Shown here in pieces: positions 25,709-37,300 of a DNA stretch of 64,000 bases. The DNA comes from Pomacea canaliculata (lineage: Eukaryota > Mollusca > Gastropoda > Architaenioglossa > Ampullariidae), in NCBI RefSeq assembly GCF_003073045.1, contig NC_037603.1:14576192-14640191 (forward strand). The letters run 5' to 3'. The position numbers and the translations under genes are program-made. Numbering within the stretch: position 1 is the first letter of the stretch; each line of letters opens with the position of its first letter. The notes beneath the pieces were generated by a model. The model had not been told where the DNA came from, searched no databases, and saw only the letters and a list, made by a program, of their open reading frames with translations.

Positions 25709-27590
25709 AATGTTATGATGACTGCACTTCTCAAAATGAACATGTTGGTCTGGTAGGTTTTTAGGCTATTGTTGACAATTGCTGCAGATTCTCACAAAGG
25801 AAGTTTATGACATCTGTCAGTGGGATGCTAAGACCCCTGATCTGTACTGGTTGTTGGAGTTGAGATAGATGGAAGGTATAAAAATTGCAGCAGATGACTG
25901 GGAAGTCTGGCTGACAGTGTGAACTAGGAACAACACTCTTAAGAGCATCCTTCAGGATACTCTTGAGGGTAATTGATGCCAAGGTGAATAGATGAAAAAT
26001 TGGCTGAACACTGCATAAAAGTATAAGTATTACAAAGACCGGCTCAAAACTGAAGACGACAGTGGGTGAAGTTTGTTTTTTATTATTGCTGCTCTTGGGT
26101 AAACATTAGACCAAGAAACCTATACATATTTTGAAAGGAGAAAGTTCGAACTTTGCTATAAAAGCAATAAAAATCGCCTTCCCTGGCAAAGCCACAATTG
26201 TGCCCCAAGAGTTACAGAGCAGACTGGTTATTCCATGCAAGACTTGCCACCTCCGTTCAGGGAGAATTACCTGATATCCTTTCCTTTTTTCACACCCACA
26301 TGCCCCATCCACTCACGTTTGGCGCCTGGAGAATTCTCTTTATTGTGTCCTAATGTTTTAATATTAGATTGATCCTCCCTCAACTAAGGGTAACGAGCTG
26401 CTATTTCTACGCTAGACATTAGTACTCGTAATAGTAGGGACTGGCTATCATTTTGCCTAGTCCTAGCGACCTATTTAACGTCCCCTCTTGAAAATTGTCT
26501 GGGACTGAGTTTTCAACAGGTGACAATATGTACTGTTAACCATCAAAACTATAAAATAGTTCGACACATTTTGGCCTATTATCCAAAGAGTTCTGGAAGC
26601 TGTTCAAATTTGGTGCATAAAGTTAATAGGAAACGAGTTACAATTTGCAACGACTCTAATTGTGAAAAGAGACTGCCCGGAGTTTCTCAAATATGAATAC
26701 ATCTTCGCAAAATCTGTTAATGATAATCAAAATGTGACTAGACTCAGATAATTGGCAGATTATTTAAGTTCTCTTATTGGACTGTCTCTGTCTTTAGCCA
26801 TCCAATTATTAGCATATGCATTATGCTTTATTAAAATTCTAATACAGTATTATATCTAAAAATTTATGTTAATCGTATGTCTGCGCTTTCAAGCTTTTGC
26901 AAGATGATTGTTGGTATATGATGCACTACGGATACTATTCAGCTTTATTAAAATTATTTTGATCAAATGGGTGTTGACATTATCTGATTTTCAGTGCCCT
27001 GCACCCGTCTTTTCAATTTTCTTGGCTTTTAACACAAAAAAGTCTTGCTTGACTCTGTATAATGTATATGCTGATTATGTGTACAACTAGTAAAGATAAT
27101 TGCTGTTAAAAATATTTTGATCCTCTTACGGTAGCAGAAGAATAAATAAACACATCTTTGAAAATCCATCATTCCTATTTCGTTTAACCCTCTGGTTTTC
27201 ATAAAAAGTTTGACAAGTTTTGCTTTGTTTACCTGAGACCACTTTGGAAGTATACTTAATGCAATGTTCATATTAAAGAAATTGAAAGAAACCCTTCGTA
27301 ATGAAAATGTGTTATTAATTTATTTTTATTTATTGCTTAGCTAATAAAACGAGTGAAGTAGCAACTGTATTATTGCTGATCAGTCAAAATGATGTATTTT
27401 ATTACTGTCGACATTATTTATTTCAATAAATAAAATTAGTCGAAAAATGAATGAAAAATGTGTTCCCTTGAAACACAGAGTATAACATCAAACAGATTAT
27501 AGTCTAGTTATGTAAAAAATGACGAAGAATTATAGTAGTTCAAAAGATAGCTAAATGATTTTTACCTCTTGACAATATTGGCGCATGCGC
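25709..27590. other. Intergenic sequence upstream of EMSY
   Basis: No gene is recognised. At about 26011-26213 lies sequence related to the piggyBac-like MITE of 14465-14705: AGTATTA.AAAGAC.GGCT, GTGAAGTTTGTTTTTTATTATT and AAACATTAGACCAAGAA are shared. Its termini are not intact. CpG becomes more frequent from about 26300 and towards the EMSY promoter. Confidence 0.4.
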
Positions 27591-27760
27591 AGATAGCCCC
27601 CGCCACTTCAACATGGCGGAAAAAATCTGTAAATTCTGCTTTAATAGAAGAATTTTGCAGGTTTTGACAAAGTTTTAACGTAACAGTGATCCGATTTCTT
27701 TGAGAATAGAGAAAGACATTCTTGTCTTTCAATTGCGCTGGTTACAGTCCTACAAATTTG
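27591..27760 (+). promoter_or_regulatory. EMSY promoter and non-coding exon 1 with NRF1 and YY1 sites
   Basis: A perfect NRF1 palindrome, GCGCATGCGC, lies at 27591-27600. It is followed at about 27610-27619 by AACATGGCGG, which matches the YY1 core ATGGCGG often found at transcription starts. A donor TTTG|GTAAGT follows 27760 and would splice this leader to the acceptor before 28311. The ATG inside the YY1 motif opens a 21-codon upstream ORF (27613-27678) that closes before the donor. This architecture fits a TATA-less housekeeping promoter; the exact start is inferred. Confidence 0.6.
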
Positions 27761-28321
27761 GTAAGTTCAGTCACTAAACTTCAAAAATCGTCAAGCCCCT
27801 CAGCAAGCATCGAAAAACCGTCACCTTTTTTTTTTTTTAGAGCAATATTAGTATAGCATTTGACCAAATTTGAACTTGTATTATTATTTACCTTGACTGA
27901 TTTTTGAAATGACAAGTGCAATCCTATTTTAATTTCTATATAATAATAAATAAGCTATGCAATCTTTACGAAATAAGAAAAGACTAAATTTATTGTCCGG
28001 TGTTGTAGTAGTACAATTTTCATGATTTGGCTAGGTCGATGACAAACTAATTTGTGCACTAGATTTCGGAATTTTATGATGTGCATTAGAGCTTACCGAA
28101 AGCTTCCAGTGCTTATGATATTATTATAATATGATGCGCATAAATTGAATGAACTGGTTTTAATTTTGCTAAATCGCTTTCGACTGAAAGTTAAGAAACG
28201 ACAGTTGTAGTTTACTCGTCGATAAGGAAATGTCCAGATTTTTGCTGAATTATTGAAAGAGTATGAAGTAAATTTATTAAGATGCTCTGTTTTTTTTAAA
28301 TTCTTTGCAGAAGTGTCAACG

Positions 28322-31300
28322 ATGTGGCCAATGCTGCTTGATTATTCTCGTGATGAGTGCAAACGTATACTGCGTCGTCTTGAGCTTGAAGCATACAGTG
28401 CCATTATATCCGCTTTTCGTGCTCAAGGCGATCTCTCTCGAGAGAAGAAAAAAGTGTTGCAAGATCTTCAACAAATGCTTAGGTGACTGTTGTTATTCCA
28501 CAAAACAAACTGCTCACAAGTGATAGAGGGAGAAAGTGTGTGTGTGTGTGTGTGCAGATAGCTAATTTTATGTATTATAGCAATTAACAGTATGAAAATA
28601 ATTACTGTTGAAAAGTAAAAAACAACTTTTTTTTTATTCTAGCATTTCTACAGAGCGGCATCGTGCAGAGGTTCGACGTGCTGTAAATGATGAAAAATTA
28701 ACTACTGTTGCAGACAGGTATTTTAAATTGCATGATCTTTGTAAATTAAATTATTTTCATGGTATTAACTCAAGAGAGGCAGTAATTTGTTTCAAAAATT
28801 TGTTTTTGGTTTGTTACATTGTTTTACAGCACTGAAATATATTTTCTTTAATCCTGAAAGAGCTAAGATTTTCCCCAGAGTTTTTACATTAGGTGATATA
28901 GTTTTACAACATGGTTGTGAACCTTCAAACTTTAAAATGCTCCTTTTGTTAATAAGGATGATTTTTCAACTAAGCTAATTAAATATGCTTTATAAAAGAA
29001 AGATTTGGCAGATATTACCAGTAATTCATCTTCTGTCAGCAGCAACAGTGGTACTTCAGCTGCGTCAGAATGGCTTATAGAGGGACGACGACTAGTTCCA
29101 CTGTTGCCTCGACTAGTGCCACAAACAGCTTTCACTCAGACTGCAACACAAGCAGCAAAGGAAGTGGCTGAGAAGAATGCACAGCTCATGAATCCAGCTT
29201 TAACAGGAAATAAAGAATGTATGTGTCTGTTCTTACAAATTTTGTTGAAGCTGCAAATAAGGAATGCATGTAGTTAAATGAAATATATATATATATGAAT
29301 TATTTAATAACTTTTTGACTTACTGTCTTTAGTTCTGTCTTATTTACTTGTTAAATGAGTGAAAATTGTGATCTGTTTGGTGCTTTCTAGCTTAACATTG
29401 ATACAAAATTATTTCTTGTGCATTTCGGGGTTATATAATGCCATTTGCATTATATAACTGACAGCAGTGTAGAGAGTTACATCCAAAGATGTAGTTTAAA
29501 TTGCTACTAAAAGATTACCCCTGAAAATGATTATAACATGACTAAAATAGCCTATTTTGATTCATTTTTATGGTCTTTAGAAGTCTTTTAGTGTGTACTT
29601 GTGTCTAGTGGCAAATCAGAGTTCTACCTCCACTCCAGCATCCATCCATACATCACCTGCAGCAAAGCCTTCCAGGTCATCTAGTCCCACATCGAATGTG
29701 GTTGTATTGCCTAGTGGTACTTCTATTCATATCAAAGGTTAGGAATAGATGTTAGCTCAATCATTCATGAAGAAAGAGTATTAAATAAATGTTGATTTAG
29801 TTTTTCATTCAATCTCAGTTTGACATACCAAGTTTCAGACATAAGCATGCTTTAGTTACAGACGTTAAATTTTTTTATCGAACAAATGCACCATAGATGA
29901 AAGGATGCATCAGTGTGTAGGATGAGATGTTGATGACTTTACCCAGTTTTTTCCATGCACTTTGAAATAATATTTAGTTGTCTGTTTTCACTGGTATAAA
30001 ATTTTTTTCCCCTTATTCTGCAGGTATGCTAAATCAGGAAGAAGAAGATGAGCCACAAGGTCGTCGGCAGCGCAGGAGCCTCTCGATTGATGGTCTGGGA
30101 GCAGCCACTGTCTCCACGCAAACCCAGACAGCTCGTGTTTCCTATACCACTGCTTCAAGTACTCCAGGCAGTGCATCACCGGTTAAAATCACAATCAGTA
30201 AAAGTCCTCAAGGGAGAACCATTGTTTCTCAGCCTGGTGGGCAGCCTCCAAAGGTAAGCACTTCACATTGCAACAATGCACATAGATGTATTGTCTTCAA
30301 GTAAATTAGCAAAATCACCACATAAAATAAAATTTCTCTATGAGAATTGAAATATTTATTTGATGGGTCGACGACCCTTTCAAAGCAGGGCGTGATATAC
30401 ATTTTGTCATTGGCTGTAGAACATACTATGAAAAAATTTATGTTGATATAATTTGTAAATGCTATTTGCCACATCATACATAAACCTTGATAAAGTTATT
30501 TTGCTTTTTTTAAAAAAAAAGAAGAAAATTTAGAAGCAAGGGTAGCTGTGATGGGAGGTTTTAGAATAGTGTGTCCTTGTGTTTCTGGTGGAAATGATTG
30601 TTTAAAAATAAATTGTCATCTATCTTTAGTCTGTAAACCCACAATTTCAGGTGATCCTTGTGACAAGTTCTGGCCAGTCTTCAGGCTCTAGTGTCTTCCA
30701 GCGATCCATGTCCGTTCCCGTCATTCGTGCCTCGACTTCCACGGCCACCTCCCAGACTGGTGCAACTCGCACATCTATCATTATTCCAGGCAGTCCAGGC
30801 ATTGCCCAGGCCAACAACAGTGTGGGAGGAGTTGTTACTGTGACTACTACTTCAATCACAACTTCTTCCTCTGCTACAGGTAACTAAACAAAACAAAAGC
30901 TTGGAATAGCTACCTGTAGGCAGGAAGAACAGATTTCCTCAATATGTAGTAAGGGCTATAGTGGAGTGAAGTAGCAGGCTAGTTTCTTTAAAATTGTGTA
31001 ATTTCAAAGTTACCATGAACAATCCCCCACAGTAGTGACAAGAAATGATAGGAAGTGAGATCAGCATCATTTGCATTCTCTTCAGATTTTGAAACGGGTC
31101 AGTAACTACCGACTTCTCAGAACTCAGGTTTAATCTTTACTTGTCATGGGAAACCTTATTGCCATTAAAGGCCTTATACTGAGGTAGGAGTGGATACCTT
31201 ATTGTGGTTTTAAACATTTTACCTTTGTGTGTGTGTGTGTTTGTATGTGCAAGAGAGAATGAAAATTTATACAATTATGTATAAATAAAAGGTTTCTTTA

Positions 31301-34300
31301 TTGCAGTTACAATGCCAACATCAGTTGTGGGATCATCACCTGTGTTTAGTCCATCCGTGAACATTGCAAAGCCACGGCCAAAAGTGGTTCCCAGGCAACG
31401 CTTTCCACAGGTGTGCAATCATTAAAAAAACCACTTAAACTTAAGGCACAATTGTCAAGATTGCTTAGGTGAAGATTGTGACTGATACCTTTCTTTGGTC
31501 ATGTGAAGCACTATGACAAATGACATGCTTGCGCCAAGAGTTCATTTTAAGACAGTCTTGCAAAGAACCATATGTTGGTGTTGAAAGTTTTTGGATTTAC
31601 CTTATTGATTTTGTTGGGAATTACTGATGTGCTGTATATGAGGATGTAGCTATTTAAACAAAATTATTTGACATCTTCAGAGATAGGAGAAAAGCACTGT
31701 TTTGACAGTAAATCTGAATATGAGTAGATCTTTACATTTTAACAAGAAAACAAGACTGATCAAAGATGATTTCCTTAGTATTAAAGCATGACTTCCATTC
31801 CAAGATTTCCATGATGACTCAGTTGTACTCTCCCTCTAACAAAGATTTCCTTTGATTCTAAACCATGACCTCAAGGTGATGATTAAAAAGGCAGCTTATC
31901 TTTTACAGAATGGTGGTGTAAGGGTGATTGCACTGTAGTATCAATACAATTATTACTGCATTGCTTTTCACTACATAGACAGCCAGCCTGGTTTGCCTTT
32001 TTATATACAGAACAGCTTATGTAAATGGATGTGTATCTTATAAATTTGACGAGTCTTTACCTCAAAAATTGGGGAGGGGGGAATTACAGCAGTTTGCTAT
32101 TGTTACAGTAATTTAGTGTGAGATAATGATAGCTGTAATCAGTTGTATTGATGTACATTTGAGGTCTGTCAACCATTTTTTGTAGCAAGACTTGGATTGT
32201 TGCTCATTATCTCATCCAGCCTCAGCCCAAACCAGGAGTTGTCATCCCCATGGGACCAACAAGCTCACAACCGGTGCCACCATCTCCTCAGAGCATCCAT
32301 AACATACAGGTGAAGACATTGCCCAAGCCACAACCCATCCAGATCAAGCAGGAGGGAGGTGAGGTGCATTTGGTTGATGCCAATTAATTTTAAGTTGGAT
32401 ATCTTCCCTGCTTTGCTTATTTGAATAATTAATAATTCGTAAATTGGCAGACAAAAAAGCTGACCATGAACAAAAAGTAAGTTATGTTTAAGTATTAAAG
32501 GATATGTCCTGGCAATATCAACAAAAATGTAGGTAGCCAAAAGAAGAAAAGAGTATTTTACTGGAATTACATGTGTTTGATTTCTTTTGATTAATCAAGC
32601 TTTTTTCCCTATTATAGTTGCAAGTTCAGGTGGGTTTTTTTTTCTCTACACCATTTAACTTTAGTTACATTATATATGCATATAAACATGCATATAATTA
32701 ACATGCATATAATTTTATGATGCAGGTATGAAGATTATAACTCAGAGCATGGCAGGAGGACCAGCAAGATTCTGCCCAAACCAGCCCAGCTAACTGGCTC
32801 TCCTGGAACACCTGTGGTGGTTGTCAATGCTGGGTCTTCATCATCATCTGGAAACACCACTGTCACCATGGTTCCCAAGTCTGTTGGCAGCTACACCAGT
32901 AGGTTTAGTCTAATGCTTTTTAAACTCCTTGGATTGCCTTGATCAATAGTGCTTTTTTTAGCATCATTGTGGTTGCCCCTTTGTTGCTTGGAAAAGAAAT
33001 TTTGAGGTGGAAGGAGAGAAGAAACCTTTGATTTGACCTTTGATTGGTAAATACCTGATAAACATGAGTGCAGAGATGTTTGGAACTAAAGATGGCGTCT
33101 TTTGCAATAAATCAGTGATTTCTGTAACTCTTAAGCATCATTTTGAGTGGAGTGGGTAGGGTGTTTTATGCTGAGCCAGCAATTAAGGTTATATCATGGC
33201 AGAGCAGCTGGCTCTGTAAATAGGTGTCATATCCAGAGAAAGCCCTGTAAACAGGTGTCATGTTCAGTGAAAGAACAGCACCTCTAAGCAGACTGAGCAT
33301 GTGGAAGTTATTAGTGGGGGGGTGGAGAAAGTGGTGTTTTACACCGAGCCAGCAACTAAGGCTGTATCACTACAAGGCAGCCTGTAAACAGATGCCACAT
33401 GCAGAGAAAGTCAGTGTAGCAGAGACAAGAGCTGAACGCAGGACAGCCAACCTTCACTGTATTGGTGACAGGTGCTAACCGTTGCACCACTTAACCGTCC
33501 CGGTAATTATTAAGAAGTAGGAAGAAGTTCCAGTATGTCATGTATTATGGTGTCTGTCCTGTAATGGATTAGAGGAATGACAATGTCTGAGACTTGAAAT
33601 ACTTCAAGAAAAGGTCCTTTGTGGGGATCTTTGTAAATTAGTAGAAGACAGGAGGACTAAAAAGCCTGCCAGTTAGTGGATACTGTACCTTTCGATGCCT
33701 GTTACCTTGGTTATCCTCCATTTTGTTTTGAGCAGTCAACTCTAACCCTGTCCTAGTCATAATTGTGTTTTGCTGATGTAAAGCAAAGAGCTTGTGTGTT
33801 TATTTCTTAAGATTACAGATAATTTTGTCTTGCGTTAGCTCTAAATAACTGCTCTCATGCATAACGCACATGGCAAGAAAGCATCTGAAATGGTCTGCAA
33901 TTTTGATTTTCTTCTAAACTTGCAAGGCTTCCTCCATGCTTGTGGAAAAAAACACCTTTTCCTTGAACCAAGTATCTGTTATGTTTTTTAAGGCTATGCT
34001 GATGTATCATTCATATGATAAATACAAAGACAAAATTTCTTGTAAATATATACAGCAGGCACCTTTCACACTGTTGTGAGACTTGTTATCAAGGTGCTTG
34101 TTCAGCCTCTCATGTTGACGAAGGGATGCCTCTTATGTAGGAATGGTTTTAAACTGAATGGTGTTCTTATATCAGAAGTTTTGCTGTGCTTTCTTTATAA
34201 TCTCACATGATTATCTTTTTCTGTTTGCTGTGCCACAGCAGCATCTGGTGGTAAGGTACTCAACATTACTACACCAGGGGGGCGGGTAATCGCCACAACA

Positions 34301-37300
34301 TCCAAAGCTTCAAATGTTGTCACTGTCAATCCCAAGACGTTGCATCTTACAGCAGTCAAGTCGGCAGCAGGAGGCACTACAGGCATGTTTGTTGAGGCAT
34401 ACTGCCCAAATGTTTTTTTTTTATGCTTTTAGGATTGCGTTGCTACTTTGGCCAAAAGTTGTGCAGTACTTGTTGCTGCATACATTTAGTAAATAACAAA
34501 TGGATGAAGTATGTCTGAATTTCCTCTTCACTTGTAGACTAAATGTGGCCTATTTCACCCATAGTCTAAATGAACTTCCAACTGCAGTTTATATATTTAC
34601 TATTATATTTTGGTGTATGTTTGATCTGAGATTACCATAAATTTGTGAGAATTGAGTACTGTGCTGCAGCATAACTGGCCAAGTTTTTATGTGAATTTGC
34701 TTGCTGTGAGCATTAGCTGAAAAAGTTGTGTTTGAGTTTCCAAAAGTGTTTGATATGTCAGACTGGTTTTTTGTTGTATTTGTGTGTGTGTAGTGTCAAA
34801 ACCAAATGTGATTGTGGTGCAAAAGACTCAGCCTAGACGTCCACCACTACCAACTCAGCTGCCTAAGGGTGGAACTACTGTTATCACCAACCCTGCAGCT
34901 TTTGAAAAGGTAAGGGCCAAAATAAGAAAACTTGGATATGCTGAACACATATCAGTTTGTGCATGAATGGTTTCACTGACAATAGCTGTACTACTCGAGT
35001 AGTACATAAACTAAAACTGACAATAGCTTAGTGATGTAAAGGAAATACTTATTTTAAGTAGCAATGGGGTACTGGTGCCTTGAATGTTTTGTGTTCTATC
35101 TTGAAAGGAAGATCATTGTAAACTCTCTGAAGAAACCCAGCTCTCTTGACCTGAGTCTGACTCATCTCCTGCATGAGTGCCTTGAGGATTCCAGTTATCA
35201 GTGGCATTAACAACCACTCTTTGTCGAGGGGTGCTGTATCGCTGTTATTTAAGCATACTGTTGTCACCCCACTTCTGAAGAAGCCCATTATTGACCCTGA
35301 TAATCTCACATACTGTTGTTCTGTTTCCACTCTTTTTTTTCTCTCCTCAGAAAAGATTGTGTAGCCCCTGAACCATTTTTCCAACCATAATCTACTTGAA
35401 CCATTTCAGTCTGCCTGTAGTAAGAATCGTTCAAATGAGGGATTACTGAGAGTGGTAGATATTTAATATGTAGGTACTGTTTAACATCAGTTTTTCAACT
35501 CAGACTTTATTCACTATGAAACTTGCTAAATTGTGGTTGTAACAGGAATTGGCCAACTTCATTCAGAAAGAGTCAGGGCGCCAAGTGTCTGTTAGCATCT
35601 CCCCAAGTAGCAATGTTGGCACAATTACAGGTGTTGGTGGTCGAGTTCCAGAGCACCGAGTCATCATTACAACTGCTGGTAATGTGGATGCTAGCAGACA
35701 GGTAAATACTGCATGTTTTCACCTAAGACAAAATGTTGATCTGCTGTTGTTAGGAATTGTGTGTGTGTGGGAGAGAGCCTTTTGTCTAAGATCAAATGTA
35801 GTATCTGTGGGAAAGGGAGAATGTGTGCGTGAGAGACAATATTTCAACATGGACATTTATAATTTCTTTTTTTATTCCATGTATATTTATATACTATTGC
35901 TAGTATGAGCACTATTTTGAATTGCCCCTGGGGATCAATAAAGTTGTATTAGATTTCTGCAAAACTTTAATAAAATAAATGATTTATCACAATAATTACT
36001 CATAAATGCTGTAACATGGTTTGGAATGTTGCTTGTAATGTCAGTTCCACAAATATAGGGCTATCTGTTTATTACGGATTTCACATTACATGACTTTAAA
36101 AAAAAAACTAACAGATTTATCACTAAATGCACACATTTGAACAGGTAAAAAAGCTCAAAAGAAGGTGTTCTGTGCGTAAGGCCTTGATATGTTGTGGTTT
36201 TAGATGTATTTAATGTGGAACATTTGTTTCATGGTGGGATACCAACATAACTATATCTTTAGCATAACATGTAACTCATTGTAATTTTGCAAATCACCAT
36301 TTTGAGAAGCTGACAATCATGTCTAAGTCGGCTCCCATAGGTCTGCAGGCATGGTACACATGGTGCATGTTGAATATACAGTGTCTGCATTTTAATACAT
36401 TTTCCTTGTGTAAAGGGATGTTTGTTTATGACTTTGTCTAAGTGAAATCGGTGGTTAGGGGAAAATTTACATAAAAATTGCTTTACATAGAGATCTGAAA
36501 ATGGTCTGTGACATGAAAATTGCCTGTGATCAGGAATACCATCTTTACAGAAGTACAGATCACCTCTAAGAACTAGAAATAACGTGTTTGCTTCTATTTC
36601 CATTTTTCTTTCGAAGGGAAATAAAGTTAAGGGAAGTAACTGTAGAAATAGAGCTTTAGAATGCTGCAGTGCCTTGCCTCGTGTGATTGTTCTCAAATCT
36701 CAAGGCCAAACTTTCACTGTCTGGCAGGAAAAAATAGATTCAATCTGGCAGAGGAAGGTGAGGGTACTTGTTGGGCCAAATGGAAGCAAATAGTAAAGAA
36801 TGACCACTTAAGTAGCCAGCATCACACATGCTTCTCGGGTCCCTTCTTTGGGTCCAAGCATTCTTTCCTGCCCTGAGCTAAAAGTTTGGCCTTTAAAAAC
36901 AAAAACAAAATAATAAAAAGGATTAAAAACCTTCAGCAATGTATTGGAAACTTCTGTACACCTTATCACAATCAGATTTTGAAGTATGAATATATTTTCT
37001 TATAAGATTAATGCAAACTAAATGACTTATCAGAAAAAAGAGATGGTTGTAGTACACAGAACAGGCCATCAAATGAAGGGCATCGTACACTGTTGTAGGG
37101 AGTACCTCAGAGGCCAGTAGTGGAAGCCGAAGCCAGGACATCATCTTTGCTAGCTGAACTCATACAGGCTGCTGGTATTGTACCTGAAGGCAGTTCAGAA
37201 TCTTCGGGTGTGTATGGAATTGCATTTCAGTTCCTTTGCTGGCAGATTGTTTATTATTAGAGGGGTGTGTTCAAGTAGCATGGGTGACTGGTTGAGTGTG

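Noticed and set aside
25388..25756. 122-codon plus-strand frame in the right duplicated segment
   Set aside because: Not conserved in the left copy and strongly Leu/Phe/Ser-biased from T-rich DNA.
27184..27200. TTAACCCTCTGG, possible piggyBac-type terminus
   Set aside because: No matching inverse AGGGTTAA end found within a few hundred bases; a similar lone site occurs at about 1845.
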